Numbered from the stretch's first letter, positions 22,940 through 30,770 are shown. The stretch is DNA of 64,000 bases from Pseudomonadota bacterium (GCA_022709365.1 JAKLIY010000008.1:1-64000), one strand, 5' to 3'. Notes: generated by a model from the sequence alone, not told the origin. Made by a program: numbers and translations.

Positions 22940-22993
22940 GGGGCGCGCGTCTTCCCCGTCGTGGGGGAGCGGCGCGCCTCCTTTCTTTGGAGG
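22940..22993 (+). promoter_or_regulatory. switch-like leader of the CobT-like gene
   Basis: GGGGCGCGC (22940-22948) can pair with GCGCGCCTCC (22972-22981), with an inner stem CTTCCCC/GGGGGAG. The same CCTCC (22977-22981) pairs perfectly with the ribosome-binding GGAGG (22989-22993) across a T-rich loop. Pairing of CCTCC upstream would free the ribosome-binding site, and pairing downstream would hide it. Confidence 0.6.
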
Positions 22994-22998
22994 TTGGC

Positions 22999-24780
22999 AT
23001 GAGAAGAAATCCCTTAGTGGGCGCCTTGCCCCTGATCGCCCAGATGCTGGGCCGCAAGCTCGGCGTGAAGGTCGAGATCGGTGGAGATGAAGCCTATACC
23101 GATGGGCAAACCCTCCATTTGCCCCGCTTGCCGCTGGAAAGCACGCCGCTGGCGATTCTGGCCAACGGCTTCATTGATCATGAGGCCGCGCATATTCGGT
23201 ATACGGACTTCACGGTTCCGGTGCCGCCCGGCCTGGCGAAATTGTTGACCAATATCTTGGAGGATATCCGCATCGAGCAGGCGCTCGGCGTGGACTATCC
23301 GGGCAGCCGTCACAATCTGGCCGCGCTGGTGGACTATCTGGAGCATCACCCCGACGACCCAGCCGCCGAGCCGAGCCCGGAACCCCCGGTCGCGGTTCAG
23401 GTCTTGTCCGCGCTCCACAAACTGCTGCGCGCCCGCGTTTTGCACCAGGGCCTTCTGGCCCAGCAGGCCGATGATCTGGAAGCACGACTGGACGCGCTGC
23501 TCCCGGAAGGCGTGGTGATCAAGCTCCTGGCGCTGGCCTTTGAGGTGCGTCATGCGACCTCGACGACCGCTGTGCGGGATTTGGCGCTGCGCATCGTCGA
23601 GATGCTCAAGGAAGAGGAAGACGCGGCGAAAGCGCCCACGCCGACCGACCGACCCGACGCGCCACCGGGCGGCCCGGGCGCGGGTGAGACGGTTCCTCCT
23701 AGCACCGCTGTTTCAGCGTCCTCACCCGACGCTGGAACCCCGGAACCGAAGGGAAGCCCACAAGACCCCGCGACTTCCGCGTCCTCACCCGACGCTGGAA
23801 CCGGCGCGCCGCGTCCAGAGGCGAAAGCCTCCTCCTCGGCAGCGTCTTCGCAGACCGGATCCCAGGAGGCCTGCGCGCCACCGGGCGGCCCGGGTAAGAC
23901 CGAAACCTTGACCGCCTTGTTGGCCGCCGATCCGTCGTCTACCGAGGGCCCGGACCTCGGCGCGCAAACCCGCACCCGGCTGACGGCCGCCGCCGCAGAA
24001 ACTTCCGAGGCGCGGGTCGTCATCGCCGGGTACGACCCGCCGCCGCCGAACACCGCGCCCCAGGAGAAGGCCCGGCAGGCGCGGGCGGCCACCGCCGCCC
24101 TGCGTCATCGGTTGGGCGGACTGGTGCAAACCCATCAGGCGTCGGAGCATTGGGCGGCGGGTCAAGGTCGGCGACTGGCTACGCGCCGGCTGTACAGCGT
24201 CCCGTGGCCGCAAGCCCGTCTGTTTGACCGGCGCGTCGAGCGGTGGGCGACGGATACGGCGGTCGCGCTGCTGTTGGATTGCAGCGGCTCGATGGCTTCC
24301 AACATGACGCTGGTGAATCAGGCGATGCTGGCCCTGGCGCTGGCCCTGGACGACCTGCCCGGGGTGGCGTGCTGGGCCGCGGCGTTTCCCGGTGGGCAGG
24401 AACACCAGGTCATCCCGCTCAAGCACTTCCAAGAGCGCGCCTTCCGCATCGCCGGACGGTTCGCGGTGAGCAGTCATGGCGGGACGCCGTTGGCGGGCGC
24501 GCTCTTGCGCGCCGGTTGGGAATTGATTGGACGTGCGGAGCCGCGCCGCCTGTTGATCGTGGCGACGGATGGACAACCCGATCAGCTAGACCTCGCACGC
24601 TCGATCCTGGCCCGGTGCCGCGCCAGTGGCCTGGAGGTGCTGGGTTTAGGCATCGGCCAAGCCTTGGAGGAGGTGGAAGACCTGTTTGGTCGTCGGGATG
24701 CCGTCGCGATCCAGACCCTTCAGGAACTCGCGCCGATGCTGTTCACGCTGTTGGAACAGCGGTTGACGCAGGCCGTGTGA
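22999..24780 (+). CDS. CobT-like protein: HEAAH metallopeptidase-like domain plus VWA domain
   Basis: The 593-residue protein starts MRRNPLVGALPLIAQMLGRK. Residues 61-65 read HEAAH (zinc-binding HExxH), followed by LLTNILEDIRIEQAL, which supplies the usual downstream acidic ligand. Residues about 210-330 are a Pro/Ala/Ser-rich linker with near-repeats (ASSPDAGTPEPKG and ASSPDAGTGAPRPE). The C-terminal VWA domain has an intact MIDAS (VALLLDCSGSMASNM, about residue 420) and the later VATDGQPDQLDL. Together with the CobS-like ATPase it resembles the CobS-CobT/MoxR-VWA pairing. No cobalamin genes are nearby, so chelatase work is unlikely. ATG 22999 follows GGAGG. Confidence 0.85.
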   Translation: MRRNPLVGALPLIAQMLGRKLGVKVEIGGDEAYTDGQTLHLPRLPLESTPLAILANGFIDHEAAHIRYTDFTVPVPPGLAKLLTNILEDIRIEQALGVDYPGSRHNLAALVDYLEHHPDDPAAEPSPEPPVAVQVLSALHKLLRARVLHQGLLAQQADDLEARLDALLPEGVVIKLLALAFEVRHATSTTAVRDLALRIVEMLKEEEDAAKAPTPTDRPDAPPGGPGAGETVPPSTAVSASSPDAGTPEPKGSPQDPATSASSPDAGTGAPRPEAKASSSAASSQTGSQEACAPPGGPGKTETLTALLAADPSSTEGPDLGAQTRTRLTAAAAETSEARVVIAGYDPPPPNTAPQEKARQARAATAALRHRLGGLVQTHQASEHWAAGQGRRLATRRLYSVPWPQARLFDRRVERWATDTAVALLLDCSGSMASNMTLVNQAMLALALALDDLPGVACWAAAFPGGQEHQVIPLKHFQERAFRIAGRFAVSSHGGTPLAGALLRAGWELIGRAEPRRLLIVATDGQPDQLDLARSILARCRASGLEVLGLGIGQALEEVEDLFGRRDAVAIQTLQELAPMLFTLLEQRLTQAV

Positions 24781-24826
24781 GGAGTGTCGGACTCCACACG
24801 CCTGTTTTGAATTGACCTCAACCCGT

Positions 24827-24901
24827 TCGGGAGAGCACGCGCGATGCGTCATTCCCGCACGGGGGTGGCGCCGGGCGTTCTCCCCGACCTCTTTGGAGAA
24901 C
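24827..24901 (+). promoter_or_regulatory. switch-like leader of the 263-aa gene
   Basis: GTTCTCC (24877-24883) pairs perfectly with GGAGAAC (24895-24901), which holds the ribosome-binding site before ATG 24905. Alternatively TCTCCCCGA (24879-24887) can pair with TCGGGAGA (24827-24834) upstream with one bulge. The T-rich loop and the two exclusive folds match the other leaders. Confidence 0.55.
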
Positions 24902-24904
24902 CGT

Positions 24905-25696
24905 ATGGAACCCTTGAAGAGCGGGTCAGCGCGCTGGCCTGAATTCCTGCAACGCTACAGTCCCGCGGAGGGATTCTCGGTGCAAACCGAAATTCTGGAT
25001 GCGTTGAGTCTGAACCCCGGCTTGATGAAGCTGTATGAAATCGCCTTGCACGGCGGGCATTCACCGGAATCCCTGGGACTCCCCCCGCTGCTGAGCCGGG
25101 AACCCGCCCTGATTTGTCGGGCCGTCTTGCGTGATCCCCACGGTTGCGTCCTCGCGACCGCAACCGCCGCCGCCCCAGCGGGCCCAGCGGTGGAAGGGCT
25201 GGAAACCGCGGCTCGGCAACGGTTGCTGGCCGCTTTAGGCTTGGGCGACGACCTCGTCGACGTGGACGAAGCCCCTGATCAGCGGGATGAGAGGGATCAG
25301 GGCCTCACCGCGCCGGGGGTTCAAGCGCCTCTGCCGGGGACTGAAACGCGGGCCGTAGCGGGCGCGGACCCTGCGCCTGCAACGCCGGTCGACGAAGGCG
25401 GGGCGATGGCGACTTCCGCGTCGCCCGCGACAGAAGACCCGGCGACCACCCTATCCGCCTCCGCCCAGGCGGTTGCTGTAGCGCCGGTGGAAACGCCCGT
25501 CGATACGCCCTCCCGGGTAGCCTGGGGCGCGGCGACCGCCGCCGCCGCCGAGGAGAGGGCGCTGCCGTTGTTGCAACGCCAGATTGCCCACCTGGCGTCC
25601 CTTCGGGGCATCGCCGTTCCTGAAGTCCATACTCGGGCGGAGGGACAAGCCGCCTTGAAGGCGTTGATGCAGCACCCGGCGGCGGTAGCCGTTTAA
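24905..25696 (+). CDS. hypothetical protein, 263 aa, last gene of the CobS/CobT block
   Basis: The protein begins MEPLKSGSARWPEFLQRYSP and has a compact N-terminal domain (VQTEILDALSLNPGLMKLYE, LPPLLSREPALICRAVLRDP, ETAARQRLLAALGLGDD). A long Ala/Pro/Thr-rich linker follows, then a short C-terminal helix pair (LLQRQIAHLASLRGIAVPEV, EGQAALKALMQHP). The family is unknown. It is followed by a strong terminator at 25756, which closes the block. The start is fixed by the hairpin-enclosed GGAG. Confidence 0.6.
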   Translation: MEPLKSGSARWPEFLQRYSPAEGFSVQTEILDALSLNPGLMKLYEIALHGGHSPESLGLPPLLSREPALICRAVLRDPHGCVLATATAAAPAGPAVEGLETAARQRLLAALGLGDDLVDVDEAPDQRDERDQGLTAPGVQAPLPGTETRAVAGADPAPATPVDEGGAMATSASPATEDPATTLSASAQAVAVAPVETPVDTPSRVAWGAATAAAAEERALPLLQRQIAHLASLRGIAVPEVHTRAEGQAALKALMQHPAAVAV

Positions 25697-25755
25697 AGGC
25701 GTTTTTGTACGACCTTGGGCGTGCCAGCGGATTGAAAAACTCATCTCACCTCTGC

Positions 25756-25785
25756 CCCTCTCCCCCTGACGGGAGAGGGTTTTTT
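25756..25785 (+). terminator. rho-independent terminator after the CobS/CobT block
   Basis: A perfect 9-bp stem, CCCTCTCCC/GGGAGAGGG with loop CCTGAC, is followed by seven T residues counting the read-through base. It lies 60 bp after the 263-aa gene and ends the plus-strand block. Confidence 0.9.
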
Positions 25786-25796
25786 ATGCAGTGTCG

Positions 25797-26087
25797 TTAG
25801 TGTGTGGGTCGGGGCCGTTGGGGTTTGCCGTGATAGTTTTCAACGGCGTCGATCATCGGTGCCCACGGGTAAGCGGTATCCAGCGCGGTGGCGTGGCCTG
25901 AAAAAACAGGATCGCACAGCGCCCGCCACACGACCAGCAGATTGCCCAGCAAGGGTTCGGCAGTCGGGTAGTCTGCCCTCTCGCGGTGGCTACGAACCCT
26001 TGCCACCCTCCGGTCAGGGGTGACGCTTTCCGGGTCCAGGTCGTCGAGAGTCGGGCGGGACGGATCAGGGTAGGTTTTGTGGGTCAG
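25797..26087 (-). pseudogene. degraded third copy of the small family protein
   Basis: The frame reads LTHKTYPDPSRPTLDDLDPE and continues LLGNLLVVWRALCDPVFSGH, ATALDTAYPWAPMIDAVENY. It aligns over its full length with the 94-aa protein at 9364-9648, whose start MTTYSAPHRPTLDNLDPET corresponds. The initiating ATG has become CTG, and conserved positions are altered (AYRIASLIDAIE becomes AYPWAPMIDAVE). It is probably no longer expressed. Confidence 0.55.
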
Positions 26088-26109
26088 GGCCGGTTGCCGA
26101 GAAGAGAGG

Positions 26110-27074
26110 CTATTTCGCTGCGGTGCGTATGAACCGGCTGAGATGATCGGTTGCCAGTGGGGCATCCGCATGGGATAGCGGGGTCGGGCGGTGTTCCAGG
26201 AAGGCCGGCCATGCCTTGGGGTTCAGGATCCAAGGAGCATCTCCGTTCCACTGGGCCGTCGTCTTGACGAACCCGCCCGGATACAGCACGACCGGCTGGA
26301 CCTCGAACCGTGGTCCGGTCGATTCCCGGAGCACGTTTTGCAGCCCATGGGCTTGAGCCTTCCCTTGCACCATAGGATCGCGGTCGGGGACATGGCCAGC
26401 GAGGGTGATCCGTGCGCCATCGTAGACGATCTCCGGCTTACCCTGGGTCGGCTTAGGGTAGATCTGGGTTTCGAGGGTGAAGATTCTGGCCGGGCCGATC
26501 AGCGCGGCCACCCCGTGGGAATACGTCTGGGCGGCTTGCTCGAATTTCTTCCAAACCTTCGCCGGCCGGATCGCCGTGACGGTGCCCTCCTGCGTCTGGA
26601 CGCCGATCTTGAGGCCGCCCTGCACGGGGAGCGGCTGGGGTAATTTGGAGAATTTGACGGTGAGTTCGAGTCGGCCAGCTACGAGGGACTCCTTCAGGAG
26701 GGGGGTAGCGTTGGCGAGAAGCGCGGCTTTTGCCGTCGAGGATGGGTTCCGGCGTGGTCGGCGGGGCGCGGTCCGAACCTCGTCCTCCGACACCACGCCA
26801 CCCGCCTGGCCCTGCAAGTCCATCCGAACCGCGCCGGCTTGTAGCGCCCCCCGATAGAGCGGCCGGTTACAGTAGCGGCCCAGCGCGCGCTTGATGGCGG
26901 ATTTCTCGAAGCCCGCCGCCACTCAATCCTGGTGGATGCCGATTTTAAGCGGCCGGGGCTGCTCCCTGTCGAAGCAGGCGGGGCACGCCTCGATCAGCGC
27001 CGGCAGGACGGTGGCGGGCGCGGGCGTCGGTTCGGTGACGATCTGGCTTGCGCTGCGGGATTGGGGTCGGTCAT
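26110..27074 (-). pseudogene. ProQ/FinO protein fused to a NERD-nuclease fragment, with frame disruptions
   Basis: Reading from ATG 27074 gives MTDPNPAAQA. A change of frame then gives TVLPALIEACPACFDREQPR and KIGIHQD followed by an in-frame TGA (26923-26925), and the domain continues AAGFEKSAIKRALGRYCNRP. This is a FinO/ProQ RNA-binding domain broken by a frameshift and a stop. The middle (LPQPLPVQGGLKIGVQTQEG, VWKKFEQAAQTYSHGVAAL) is ProQ C-terminal. The end (IFTLETQIYPKP, GKAQAHGLQNVLRES, VQPVVLYPGGFV, ILNPKAWPAFLEHRP) matches NERD nuclease domains, but the ExK lysine is Gln (ETQ). The two halves meet near 'VAALIGPARIF'. A GTG at 26922 could still express the 3' part. Confidence 0.6.
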
Positions 27075-27268
27075 AGCCTACGGTTTCGTTCAGTGCAAGT
27101 CAGAGAAATGAGGTTCCGAGCGGGCTTAACTCGGCGACGCGGTATGGAGCGCTCCGCCACGCGGGCAGCGGTCGTCCAGCATGGTAGTCACATTAGTTTG
27201 ATCAACATGAGGGATTTCCCAGTGTTTGATCTCTATTTTTTATAACCAACTCAATAGGATGAGTTGAT

Positions 27269-27286
27269 AATTGCCAATTGGCAATT
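27269..27286. repeat. 18-bp perfect palindrome, candidate parS copy 1
   Basis: AATTGCCAATTGGCAATT is a perfect palindrome in an AT-rich region about 130 bp downstream of parB. An identical copy lies at 27395-27412. Palindromes of this size beside parAB commonly serve as ParB-binding centromere sites; that function is inferred. Confidence 0.65.
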
Positions 27287-27393
27287 TTTCATGGTGAATA
27301 CTCGCTTCTCGTACCTCAAGTTGCTTGCAATCCTCATTGAAAATTTCTGGTGATATTTTATATTTTTATCATAAAATTCATGTAGTTTTTTAA

Positions 27394-27413
27394 AAATTGC
27401 CAATTGGCAATTT
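27394..27413. repeat. 20-bp perfect palindrome, candidate parS copy 2
   Basis: AAATTGCCAATTGGCAATTT is a perfect palindrome ending 2 bp from the stop codon of parB at 27415. It contains the same 18-bp core as the copy at 27269-27286, about 126 bp away. Confidence 0.65.
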
Positions 27414-27414
27414 C

Positions 27415-28431
27415 TTATTCGGCGAGCATCTGGAGCACATCACCGAACGCCTTCAACACTTCTTCTCGGTTAGCTCCACTACGCGGTAGCACTTCGATCA
27501 GCAACCCGCCGCGTGGACGACGGATAGCGGTCAGCATTTTCTGCCCTGTCGCAGCCCGATATTCCAGAGGTGTTTGCTTTGGCTTGGTGGCCCGGTTCTT
27601 AGCAGCGGATTTAAGAAGTTGCAGAATCTGTTGTCCAGTCAGGAGCCCCTGTCCTGCTTGAAGAGCCTGCTGTTGCCGAGCGTAAAGTTCATCCGCGCGA
27701 GCTAGAATGCGGCGGCGAATTTGTGGATCCTTCAGTAGCGGCTTCAGTTCTCGGGCGTGATTGGCTTTGAGTTCCGTAATATCCGCATACGCCTGGATGA
27801 TCCCGTCCGGCAGGACCGCCAAGTCTAGATAGCGACTCAGCCAGGCTTCGGAGACCTCCAGACGTTCGGCCATATCCCGCTGTGACCGGTAGTACGACTC
27901 CAGCGCCTGTCGATAATCCAGCGCCCGCTCGAAGTCGCTAATATCCTCCCGTTCCCGGTTTTCGCAGTCGCTCAGTCGGAAGGCTTCCTCATCGGTCAGG
28001 GCGCGAACCTCAATCAGAAACATCAATTGCGGGTAATTATTTCGACGTAGCCAATCGATGGCCCAGTGTCGGCGAGCACCGCAAATTACTTCGAAATCGT
28101 GTTGTGGATCACCCTGCACGCGGCGAACGATGGCCGGAAATTCCTGTCGCCCCTGCGCTTTGATGCCTTGGATCAGGTCGGCGCAGCGTTGCTCATTTAA
28201 CAGGTCATAGCGCCGGTTATGTCGCGTCCATAACCGGCAGCGTTCTGGCTCCACCCACAGCAGCGTTTTTTCGATGATCTCACCGTTAGCCAATTGCGCC
28301 AGATGGTTTTCTCGCTCCTGAAGATAGCCGATGGTTCGCTTTCGAGCCGATACAGAATCACTAGTCTCCGATGGACCGGTTGTCAGCTCGCCCGCTAGAT
28401 CTTCAAACAACACTTTGTTCCGAGCAGCCAT
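27415..28431 (-). CDS. parB: ParB/RepB-type partition protein
   Basis: The 338-residue protein has the ParB N-terminal CTPase-type domain, with VEPERCRLWTRHNRRYDLLN, CADLIQGIKAQGRQEFPAIV and the box FEVICGARRHWAIDWLRRNN. It is followed by ENREREDISDFERALDYRQA and a helix-turn-helix (YYRSQRDMAERLEVSEAWLS, RYLDLAVLP). The C-terminus is basic. Such proteins bind parS and spread along DNA, with ParA providing movement. It lies 10 bp after parA, and palindromes of 18-20 bp directly follow it. It is probably the working partition system of the element, in contrast to the decayed ParA at 13.5 kb. Confidence 0.9.
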   Translation of the reverse strand: MAARNKVLFEDLAGELTTGPSETSDSVSARKRTIGYLQERENHLAQLANGEIIEKTLLWVEPERCRLWTRHNRRYDLLNEQRCADLIQGIKAQGRQEFPAIVRRVQGDPQHDFEVICGARRHWAIDWLRRNNYPQLMFLIEVRALTDEEAFRLSDCENREREDISDFERALDYRQALESYYRSQRDMAERLEVSEAWLSRYLDLAVLPDGIIQAYADITELKANHARELKPLLKDPQIRRRILARADELYARQQQALQAGQGLLTGQQILQLLKSAAKNRATKPKQTPLEYRAATGQKMLTAIRRPRGGLLIEVLPRSGANREEVLKAFGDVLQMLAE

Positions 28432-28441
28432 GCATGTTTCC

Positions 28442-29776
28442 TCAAATCACACCTTCGCGGCGCAGGGCTTCGTGGTGACTGGGCCAAGTTTTCCGAATCA
28501 ACAGTTCAATTTCCCGATTGACGGCATCGAGATACGCCTTGCAGCGTCGGTAGGTCTCGCGCGAAGTCGTGGCTTCTTCCAACTCGTAAACCGACATCAG
28601 CCGCGCGCCAGCATTATCGATTTCCGCTGAATCCTTCATGACCGTGTTAAACATGGCGGTTTGATAAACCTGGCGCATCATCCGGGTAATCTCGGTGTGG
28701 GCCGATTTGGTCTCATCCATGGCATTGATCAATACCTTGAGAAATTTGTAACGCGGTTGAAGACCCTGGGCTGCCAACGTTTCGAGCGCTTCGACTAGCA
28801 AGGTGAAAAAGTGCGCAGTGGAGCCAAAATCGACCGTCGCGGGGCGTACCGGCACCACCAAGGCCGTTGCCGCCCGGACCACGCTGAGCGACAACATGCC
28901 CAATGCGGGGGGCGGATCAATGATGACGACATCAAAACCGTCCTTGATCGTGTCGATGCCCAAGCGTAGTCGTTCCAGCATCAAGGGATTGGCCGGTAGT
29001 CGCGCAGCCAGTTGATATTCAATGCTGTAAAGCGACAGGTTAGCTGGGATGAGAGAAAGCTGATCCCAGTAGGTTGGGCGTAACGCATACGACAGAGTAT
29101 CCCGCTCACGCATCAGGAAGGGGAAGAGGGTATTCTGGGTCTCTAATTCGTAATCCGGATTAAATCCGAACAGGCTGGTCAAGCTGCTTTGTGGGTCGCA
29201 GTCAATAGCGCAGACGCGGTAACCTCGCAACGCCAGATACTGAGCGACGTGCGCCACTAGGGTACTTTTCCCGACCCCGCCCTTGAAGTTAGAAACGGCT
29301 AGCACCAAGGGCTCGTCGTTTTCACCGCGCCATGGCAGAGTTTCAAATTCCCGACGCATGATATTGATGTCCGTCAGCGTATAACCGAAACGGCGGCCAT
29401 GACTGTCCTTGCGCGGCTCCGGCAAGCGACCTGACTTTTCCGCATCTCGGATCGCGGTCGGTGTCCGTCCGACCATGCGTGCCGCTTCGGAAATGCTGAA
29501 ACCAATCTTCAGCCGCTTCTGCTTGCCAGGTTCGAACACTGTCTCTCGTAAACGCTCGATGACCCGGTAGGAACGTTGCTCGATGTCTCGAATTTCATCG
29601 AGCGCAATATCGATTCCCGCAATAGCAAGGGCAGGGGCTACCATCCCTGACTCAAGCCTTGACTGCTCGGCGATAGCATCAGTCATGCCTGTTTCATGCT
29701 TGCGTAATTTTTTGCCGGTAGAGCTTACTTTCGTCATAAAAGAGATTTTTTGTGAATTTTGCAAAGTAAGTAGCAT
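28442..29776 (-). CDS. parA: ParA-type partition ATPase with N-terminal MerR-like HTH
   Basis: The 444-residue protein has an N-terminal DNA-binding region (FSISEAARMVGRTPTAIRDA, EKSGRLPEPRKDSHGRRFGY), as in plasmid P1/P7-type ParA proteins that repress their own operon. It then has the deviant Walker A NFKGGVGKSTLVAHVAQYLA, DCDPQSSLTSLF, VVIIDPPPALGMLSLSVVRA, and LVVPVRPATVDFGSTAHFF. All key ATPase residues are present. An internal ATG at 29737 (MTKVSSTGKKL) is an alternative start; neither has a clear Shine-Dalgarno. The TTGCGAC repeats upstream are candidate autoregulatory sites. Confidence 0.9.
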   Translation of the reverse strand: MLLTLQNSQKISFMTKVSSTGKKLRKHETGMTDAIAEQSRLESGMVAPALAIAGIDIALDEIRDIEQRSYRVIERLRETVFEPGKQKRLKIGFSISEAARMVGRTPTAIRDAEKSGRLPEPRKDSHGRRFGYTLTDINIMRREFETLPWRGENDEPLVLAVSNFKGGVGKSTLVAHVAQYLALRGYRVCAIDCDPQSSLTSLFGFNPDYELETQNTLFPFLMRERDTLSYALRPTYWDQLSLIPANLSLYSIEYQLAARLPANPLMLERLRLGIDTIKDGFDVVIIDPPPALGMLSLSVVRAATALVVPVRPATVDFGSTAHFFTLLVEALETLAAQGLQPRYKFLKVLINAMDETKSAHTEITRMMRQVYQTAMFNTVMKDSAEIDNAGARLMSVYELEEATTSRETYRRCKAYLDAVNREIELLIRKTWPSHHEALRREGVI

Positions 29777-29918
29777 TGTAGTGAATAATTGCCTCGTAGT
29801 GATACCAGAAATCTTCCTTCAAAGAATCAAGGCAAGTACCCCAACTCTCATCTCCAAAAGTAGGTGCGACTCCGACGACCACCGATCAAGGGGTTAGGTG
29901 ACTGTTCTCCAGAAGTCA

Positions 29919-30087
29919 TTGCGACAATCTACAGCAGTGGTTTCGACCGGATGCAAAATTACAGCATTGATTGCGACTGGATTCCGGTTCGGCCATTTTG
30001 ATTGGATATTATTTCAACGGGTTAAATTGATGAGCGGCATGATCATGCCTGAAGTCGCCACCGCTGCTGTGAAAAGTCGCAACGACT
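29919..30087. repeat. TTGCGAC repeats upstream of parA, candidate operator
   Basis: TTGCGAC occurs at 29919-29925 and 29971-29977 and inverted at 30076-30082, with a variant TTTCGAC at 29941-29947. Two adjacent 30-bp units (29930-29959, 29960-29989) share TACAGCA-TG-TT-CGAC-GGAT, and a perfect dyad AGTCG-CAA-CGACT lies at 30075-30087. The position 150-300 bp before parA and the MerR-like domain of ParA suggest autoregulation. Confidence 0.5.
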
Positions 30088-30123
30088 GCTGGAAATGACA
30101 AGCGGGATGTCGCGCCACCTCGA

Positions 30124-30145
30124 AACCGTGTCACGCGACACGGTT
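30124..30145 (-). terminator. 9-bp hairpin at the end of the FinO/ProQ gene
   Basis: AACCGTGTC/GACACGGTT with a 4-nt loop overlaps the stop codon of the minus-strand gene ending at 30144. There is no T run, so termination by this hairpin alone is uncertain. Confidence 0.4.
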
Positions 30146-30770
30146 AGGACGGTACTTTCTCGTCGGGCGGCACGAACCGGCGCCTCTTTCGGAACTCGAC
30201 GTGCGGCATCGACGGAGCCGGGGGCGGGGGCGGGGTCGGCACGATCCGGTAGCCGCTCGTGACGCGGGGCCGGGGCGACCGGCGGCCGGGCGCCGGTCTC
30301 GGCCCCTGGTGCCCGCGCGCCGCCCGCTCGTGTTCCGCCTTGCGGGCGGCCTTGGCCTCGCGGTTGCGCCGTTCGATCTCGCGCTGCTGGCGGTGCTTAT
30401 CCTCCCGCTTCTTGTGGGTCCGCACCCGTTCGACCTTGGCTTGCCCGCGCTGGGTGGAGGCTTCCAGCAGGCGGGCGGCTTCGGCCCGGTCGGCCTCGGT
30501 GACGGTGCCCACCGGCTGGCCGTCTAGGTCGTAACGCCGATCTCCCCGATGGTGAAGCAAGGCCAGCCGGTAGCCATCCCGGTCGGTGTGATTCGCCAGC
30601 GCCCGGCGCAACAGCCCGGGATCAATCTCCGGCAACCGTTGAATCAGGTCAGCGTGAATCCCGGTCTTGAGCGGTCGAATCGCGTCATAGTCTTTGGGAA
30701 ACGCCTTTGGAAAGCGATCCCTCAACAGAGTGTGGACGGCGTTGACCGTGCGTTTGTCGCTCTTGCTCAT
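30144..30770 (-). CDS. FinO/ProQ-family RNA chaperone
   Basis: The 208-residue protein has an N-terminal FinO/ProQ domain: HTLLRDRFPKAFPKDYDAIR, PLKTGIHADLIQRLPEIDPG, LLRRALANHTDRDGYRLALL and RRYDLDGQPVGTVTEAD. A long, very basic, probably disordered tail follows (VERVRTHKKREDKHRQQREI and Pro-rich C-terminus). FinO/ProQ proteins bind structured small RNAs and mRNA 3' hairpins; on plasmids they control transfer or copy number. All domain elements look intact, unlike the chimeric pseudogene at 26.1 kb. The structured leaders and possible small RNA in this window are conceivable ligands, which is only a speculation. Confidence 0.85.
   Translation of the reverse strand: MSKSDKRTVNAVHTLLRDRFPKAFPKDYDAIRPLKTGIHADLIQRLPEIDPGLLRRALANHTDRDGYRLALLHHRGDRRYDLDGQPVGTVTEADRAEAARLLEASTQRGQAKVERVRTHKKREDKHRQQREIERRNREAKAARKAEHERAARGHQGPRPAPGRRSPRPRVTSGYRIVPTPPPPPAPSMPHVEFRKRRRFVPPDEKVPS

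Noticed and set aside
22999..24780. True cobaltochelatase CobT
   Set aside because: No cobalamin genes nearby, and the neighbourhood (WGR-like, DUF3150, transfer genes) matches the ICE-type module rather than cobalt insertion.
17610..24901. The repeated hairpins as integron attC sites
   Set aside because: The genes are not flanked by the 7-bp core sites and the hairpins overlap ribosome-binding sites, which attC sites do not systematically do. No integrase gene is present.
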